Source: Artemia franciscana
Taxonomy: Eukaryota > Arthropoda > Branchiopoda > Anostraca > Artemiidae
Assembly (NCBI RefSeq): GCF_032884065.1
Contig: NC_088883.1
Span: 28,471,355 to 28,535,354 of the forward strand
Reading direction: 5' to 3'
Length of the DNA stretch: 64,000 nucleotides
The stretch's first letter is position 1. Each line of letters starts with the position of its first letter. The position numbers and the translations under genes are program-made. Of this stretch, positions 60,495 to 64,000 are shown one piece after another. Under the pieces are notes generated by a model, which was given only the letters and a program-made list of their open reading frames with translations, ran no database searches and had not been told where the DNA came from.

Positions 60495-63400
60495 TTATAC
60501 CAGAAAACCCCCAAAATAATAAACAATACAACCAGAGCAATGAAAACAATTAGGCTCGTCACCAAATTTTTAGAAGAATCATTAGGATTATCTTGGCCAT
60601 TACTTATGTTCGTGTTGTTGGTTGGAACATAATCATCTACCAAATCTAACTGATCGTTCAACATCACGGCATGAATGTTTCCCTGTTCAGTCCGGTTACT
60701 TTTTACTTCAAGATTGTTCAGGATTCCATGCCCTGTAATTATGCTCTTGTTCTGAATCGGATCATGATCTAACTGATCGCTCGACTTCACGGTCTGAATG
60801 TGTCCCTGTTCTGTCTGGTTATGTTTTACTTCAAAATTGTTCAGGATTCCATGCCCTGTAATTGTATTCTTGTTCTGAATCGGAGCCAGATCTAACTGAT
60901 CGTTCGACTTTACGGCCTGAACATATCCCTGTTCAGTCTGGTTATGTTGTACTTCAAAATTGTTCAGGATTCCATGCCCTGTAATTATATTCTTGTTCTG
61001 AATCGGAGCCTGATCTAACTGATCGTTCGACTTTACGGCCTGAACATATCCCTGTTCAGTCTGGTTATGTTTTGCTTCTAAATCGTTCAGGATTCCATGC
61101 CCTGTAATTACATTCTTATTCTGAACCGGAACCTGATCTAACTGATCGCTTGACTTCACGGCCTGAACATATCCCTGTTCAGTCTGGTTATGTTGTACTT
61201 CAAAATTGTTCAGGATTCCATGCTCTGTAATTATATTCTTGTTCTGAACTGGAACCTGATCTAACTGATCGCTTGACTTCACGGCCTGAACATATCCCTG
61301 TTCAGTCTGGTTATGTTGTACTTCAAAATTGTTCAGGATTCCATGCCCTGTAATTATATTCTTGTTCTGAATCGGAGCCTGATCTAACTGATCGTTCGAC
61401 TTTACGGCCTGAACATATCCCTGTTCAGTCTGGTTATATTTTGCTTCTAAATCGTTCAGGATTCCATGCCCTGTAATTACATTCTTATTCTGAACCGGAA
61501 CCTGATCTAACTGATCGCTTGACTTCACGGCCTGAACATATCCCTGTTCAGTCTGGTTATGTTGTACTTCAAAATTGTTCAGGATTCCATGCTCTGTAAT
61601 TATATTCTTGTTCTGAACTGGAACCTGATCTAACTGATCGCTTGACTTCACGGCCTGAACATATCCCTGTTCAGTCTGGTTATGTTGTACTTCAAAATTG
61701 TTCAGGATTCCATGCCCTGTAATTATATTCTTGTTCTGAATCGGAGCCTGATCTAACTGATCGTTCGACTTTACGGCCTGAACATATCCCTGTTCAGTCT
61801 GGTTATATTTTGCTTCTAAATCGTTCAGGATTCCATGCCCTGTAATTACATTCTTATTCTGAACCGGAACCTGATCTAACTGATCGCTTGACTTCACGGC
61901 CTGAACATATCCCTGTTCAGTCTGGTTATGTTGTACTTCAAAATTGTTCAGGATTCCATGCTCTGTAATTATATTCTTGTTCTGAACTGGAACCTGATCT
62001 AACTGATCGCTTGACTTCACGGCCTGAACATATCCCTGTTCAGTCTGGTTATGTTGTACTTCAAAATTGTTCAGGATTCCATGCCCTGTAATTATATTCT
62101 TGTTCTGAATCGGAGCCTGATCTAACTGATCGTTCGACTTTACGGCCTGAACATATCCCTGTTCAGTCTGGTTATGTTTTGCTTCTAAATCGTTCAGGAT
62201 TCCATGCCCTGTAATTATATTCTTGTTCTGAACCGGAACCTGATCTAACTGATCGCTTGACTTCACGGCCTGAACATATCCCTGTTCAGTCTGGTTATGT
62301 TGTACTTCAAAATTGTTCAGGATTCCATGCCCTGTAATTATATTCTTGTTCTGAATTGGAGCCTGATCTAACTTATCGTTCGACTTTACGGCCTGAACAT
62401 ATCCCTGTTCAGTCTGGTTATGTTTTGCTTCTAAATTGTTCAGAATTCCGTGCCCTTTAATTATGTTCTTGTTTTGAATCGGAACCTGATCTAACTGATC
62501 GCTTGACTTCACGGCCTGAACATATCCCTGTTCATTCTGGTTATGTTGTACTTCAAAATTGTTCAGGATTCCATGCCCTATAATCATGCTCTTGTTCTGA
62601 ATAGGAACCTGATCTAACTGATCGTTCAACTTCACGGCCTGAACATGTCCCTGTTCAGTCTGGTTATGTTTTACTTCAAAATTTTTCAGAATTCCATGCC
62701 CAACAGCCCGAATGTTTCCCTGTTGAGTATGATGATTTTTTAAACCTAAATTCGCTGATTCATTTCCACATTTCTGTTTGAACCTAAGAGAAGTAAGGAA
62801 ATAGGTATTTATCGCTAAGTCGTTTAAAATGAGGGAAACTTCCTTAGCCAATAATGTTGAATCGCTTGCCATAAACATTATATCAAATATTAGAGGTCTA
62901 AGCCTTTTTCTTGCCGAATTTATTTTCTCTATCAGGAGCTGTTTTACTTCATTTTGCTTAGAACAGGATTCTGACATTGATCTTGTCAGATCATATTCTA
63001 AGGTCGAAGCGAAGGTAATTTTAAGTTTGAAGATTCTAAATAGTGTGTTAATATATGTTGAATAGGTACCTTCTAGAAACTCCCTTCTCAATTCCCCTTT
63101 GTCTGTTTCCAATTTGTCAAATACGATGTGCGAAGAGGTCTCAAATATTTCCTTTTGTCTTTTCATTTCGTAATCCTTCTCGTGCTCTTGAAGAGTTGGA
63201 AATGTTGAACACTTTAGCGTTTGAATTTTTTGGTCAAAATTTCGAGAACACTGATTGTCCTTTGTAGTATTTCGAATGCTTCCAATTGTGTGTGGATTAT
63301 GCAGAAAATCCAATAATTCTGCCTTCTTTCTTAGCTCCTTGAATATAAGATGCAACCTTTGTTTTGTTGACAATTCATAAGGTAGGGTTATGTAAGGCTC

Positions 63401-63763
63401 TCCTTTTAGCAGATTTTGAATTGACTTTATTTCCTTAATGATGCTGTTGTTTACCCTGATTTCATCTTCAGCAGTGAAGGAATCTGGTAAAAGCAGCCTA
63501 AGGCAGCACCTGATGTCTTGATATCCCATATAATTGATCCCAAGGGATTGCGCCCTTGGGATTGATTTTGCCATACGAAGGAATCGTATAGCGAGATTGC
63601 GCCAATACGAGGCTTTATGGTCTTCTGGCTTGAATACCTCTGAAGCAATGGATTTTACGTGATGTAGAATTAACTGTTCTTCATTAACTGTCCACACACC
63701 CATGGATGCCGTTGGAAAAATCATAGGTAAAAAGAAACAAATCAAAATTGGACCTAAGAGCAT
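60479..63763 (-). CDS. Predicted type I membrane protein with 41-residue repeats
   Basis: 1,094 codons, no intron, ATG at 63763-63761. Residues 1-20 form a signal peptide (MLLGPILICFFLPMIFPTAS). Residues about 21-355 are a helical, cysteine-poor domain I do not recognise. Residues about 356-1040 are roughly 17 repeats of 41 residues (HGILNNFEVQ HNQTEQGYVQ AVKSSDQLDQ ...), nearly all with an N-Q-T glycosylation sequon. A short N/S-rich stretch with more sequons follows, then one membrane helix near residues 1066-1088 (LVTSLIVFIALVVLFIILGV) and a tiny tail, KCCKK, whose cysteines could be palmitoylated. It is likely a glycosylated cell-surface stalk or mucin-like protein; no family or ligand is known to me. 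The open frame over 123-bp repeats argues for selection. Confidence 0.75.
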   Translation of the reverse strand: MLLGPILICFFLPMIFPTASMGVWTVNEEQLILHHVKSIASEVFKPEDHKASYWRNLAIRFLRMAKSIPRAQSLGINYMGYQDIRCCLRLLLPDSFTAEDEIRVNNSIIKEIKSIQNLLKGEPYITLPYELSTKQRLHLIFKELRKKAELLDFLHNPHTIGSIRNTTKDNQCSRNFDQKIQTLKCSTFPTLQEHEKDYEMKRQKEIFETSSHIVFDKLETDKGELRREFLEGTYSTYINTLFRIFKLKITFASTLEYDLTRSMSESCSKQNEVKQLLIEKINSARKRLRPLIFDIMFMASDSTLLAKEVSLILNDLAINTYFLTSLRFKQKCGNESANLGLKNHHTQQGNIRAVGHGILKNFEVKHNQTEQGHVQAVKLNDQLDQVPIQNKSMIIGHGILNNFEVQHNQNEQGYVQAVKSSDQLDQVPIQNKNIIKGHGILNNLEAKHNQTEQGYVQAVKSNDKLDQAPIQNKNIITGHGILNNFEVQHNQTEQGYVQAVKSSDQLDQVPVQNKNIITGHGILNDLEAKHNQTEQGYVQAVKSNDQLDQAPIQNKNIITGHGILNNFEVQHNQTEQGYVQAVKSSDQLDQVPVQNKNIITEHGILNNFEVQHNQTEQGYVQAVKSSDQLDQVPVQNKNVITGHGILNDLEAKYNQTEQGYVQAVKSNDQLDQAPIQNKNIITGHGILNNFEVQHNQTEQGYVQAVKSSDQLDQVPVQNKNIITEHGILNNFEVQHNQTEQGYVQAVKSSDQLDQVPVQNKNVITGHGILNDLEAKYNQTEQGYVQAVKSNDQLDQAPIQNKNIITGHGILNNFEVQHNQTEQGYVQAVKSSDQLDQVPVQNKNIITEHGILNNFEVQHNQTEQGYVQAVKSSDQLDQVPVQNKNVITGHGILNDLEAKHNQTEQGYVQAVKSNDQLDQAPIQNKNIITGHGILNNFEVQHNQTEQGYVQAVKSNDQLDLAPIQNKNTITGHGILNNFEVKHNQTEQGHIQTVKSSDQLDHDPIQNKSIITGHGILNNLEVKSNRTEQGNIHAVMLNDQLDLVDDYVPTNNTNISNGQDNPNDSSKNLVTSLIVFIALVVLFIILGVFWYKCCKK
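60640..62698 (-). repeat. 123-bp coding tandem repeat with higher-order pattern
   Basis: About 16.7 units of 123 bp (start-to-start distance checked at 60727 and 60850). Units fall into types: NFEVQ..SSDQLDQVPVQ..IITE, NFEVQ..NVITG and DLEAK..SNDQLDQAPIQ. These three in a row form a 369-bp higher-order unit present three times almost identically in the middle (about 61.0-62.2 kb). Outer units are more diverged, as expected from unequal exchange. Confidence 0.92.
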
Positions 63764-63894
63764 TAAAAATCCTAAATAGTTATGAAATGCACAGCTTGTT
63801 AAAAGTGCTTAATAGCAATTCAGAATCTTTCTAAACTAATAAAACACTTGGTTAGCATTTTTTAAAAGTGAAAGGTGATTGTCAACTACCTTAC

Positions 63895-64000
63895 AGTTAA
63901 ATTATTTTTGCACCAGAAAATTTGTCAGGTTTTAAAAAGGGGGAAACACCCCCTTAAAAGTAAAAGATTCCTGAAAATCACACCATCGAGAACTCTGCGG
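63895..64000 (-). repeat. Dispersed repeat family B, partial
   Basis: It contains the gggggaaacacccccttaaaag and gaaaatcacaccatc blocks of family B, cut by the window end. It lies about 130 bp upstream of the membrane-protein start codon. Confidence 0.75.

Noticed and set aside
60470-60500. Programmed -1 frameshift at the end of the membrane-protein gene
   Set aside because: The site has six A but no standard X-XXY-YYZ heptamer, and the membrane helix and tail make a complete protein before it. A duplicated gene end explains the similarity better.
60640-62698. A CRISPR array
   Set aside because: The 123-bp repeats have no unique spacers, lie in an open reading frame, and the genome is eukaryotic.

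Overview
This is a fragment of a repeat-rich eukaryotic nuclear genome. It shows spliced exons with GT/AG borders, tRNA-derived SINEs, a non-LTR reverse transcriptase relic, Helitrons, miniature inverted-repeat elements, long (TA)n arrays and a 100-N assembly gap. An arthropod is likely. The dispersed repeat families remind me of a branchiopod crustacean such as brine shrimp, but that is recollection and cannot be proved from the window.

Layout. 0-18.8 kb has no recognisable host gene. It holds a non-LTR relic and a SINE with target-site duplications (0.7-1.3 kb), many copies of a dispersed composite repeat, an 81-bp tandem repeat, two inverted-repeat DNA elements (one with a Merlin/IS1595-type zinc-ribbon relic, 9.9-10.3 kb) and a 1.57-kb non-autonomous Helitron (12.7-14.2 kb). 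On the + strand lie exons of a von Willebrand factor D and EGF domain protein (VWDE-like): a VWD/post-VWD exon (18,865-19,690) and a phase-matched exon with one EGF module (23,988-24,236). A D8C-type exon follows (51,037-51,175), then a possible further exon (57,980-58,187). In vertebrate VWDE the D8C module precedes the VWD domain, so the later exons probably begin a second, tandem VWDE-like gene or a repeated domain set.

The 27 kb between the EGF and D8C exons is mostly a Helitron cluster (28.7-48.1 kb). It contains one nearly full-length, mutated Rep-helicase element on the - strand (42.9-48.1 kb), head-to-tail derivatives with internal 690- and 328-bp duplications (29.5-37.1 kb), and several A/T-rich non-autonomous copies in both orientations. 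All share TGACGTCA-rich 5' ends, GCGAAGC-loop 3' hairpins and (TA)n flanks.

The right end has more dispersed repeats, a roughly 28-bp minisatellite (55.6-56.4 kb), a second small Helitron family (58.6-59.0 kb), a reverse transcriptase relic (59.2-60.2 kb) and one large intact single-exon gene on the - strand (60,479-63,763). That gene encodes a 1,094-residue predicted type I membrane protein with about 17 repeats of 41 residues, nearly all carrying an N-Q-T glycosylation sequon. It and the VWDE-like exons are the only convincing host coding sequences. I see no pathway or operon linking them.
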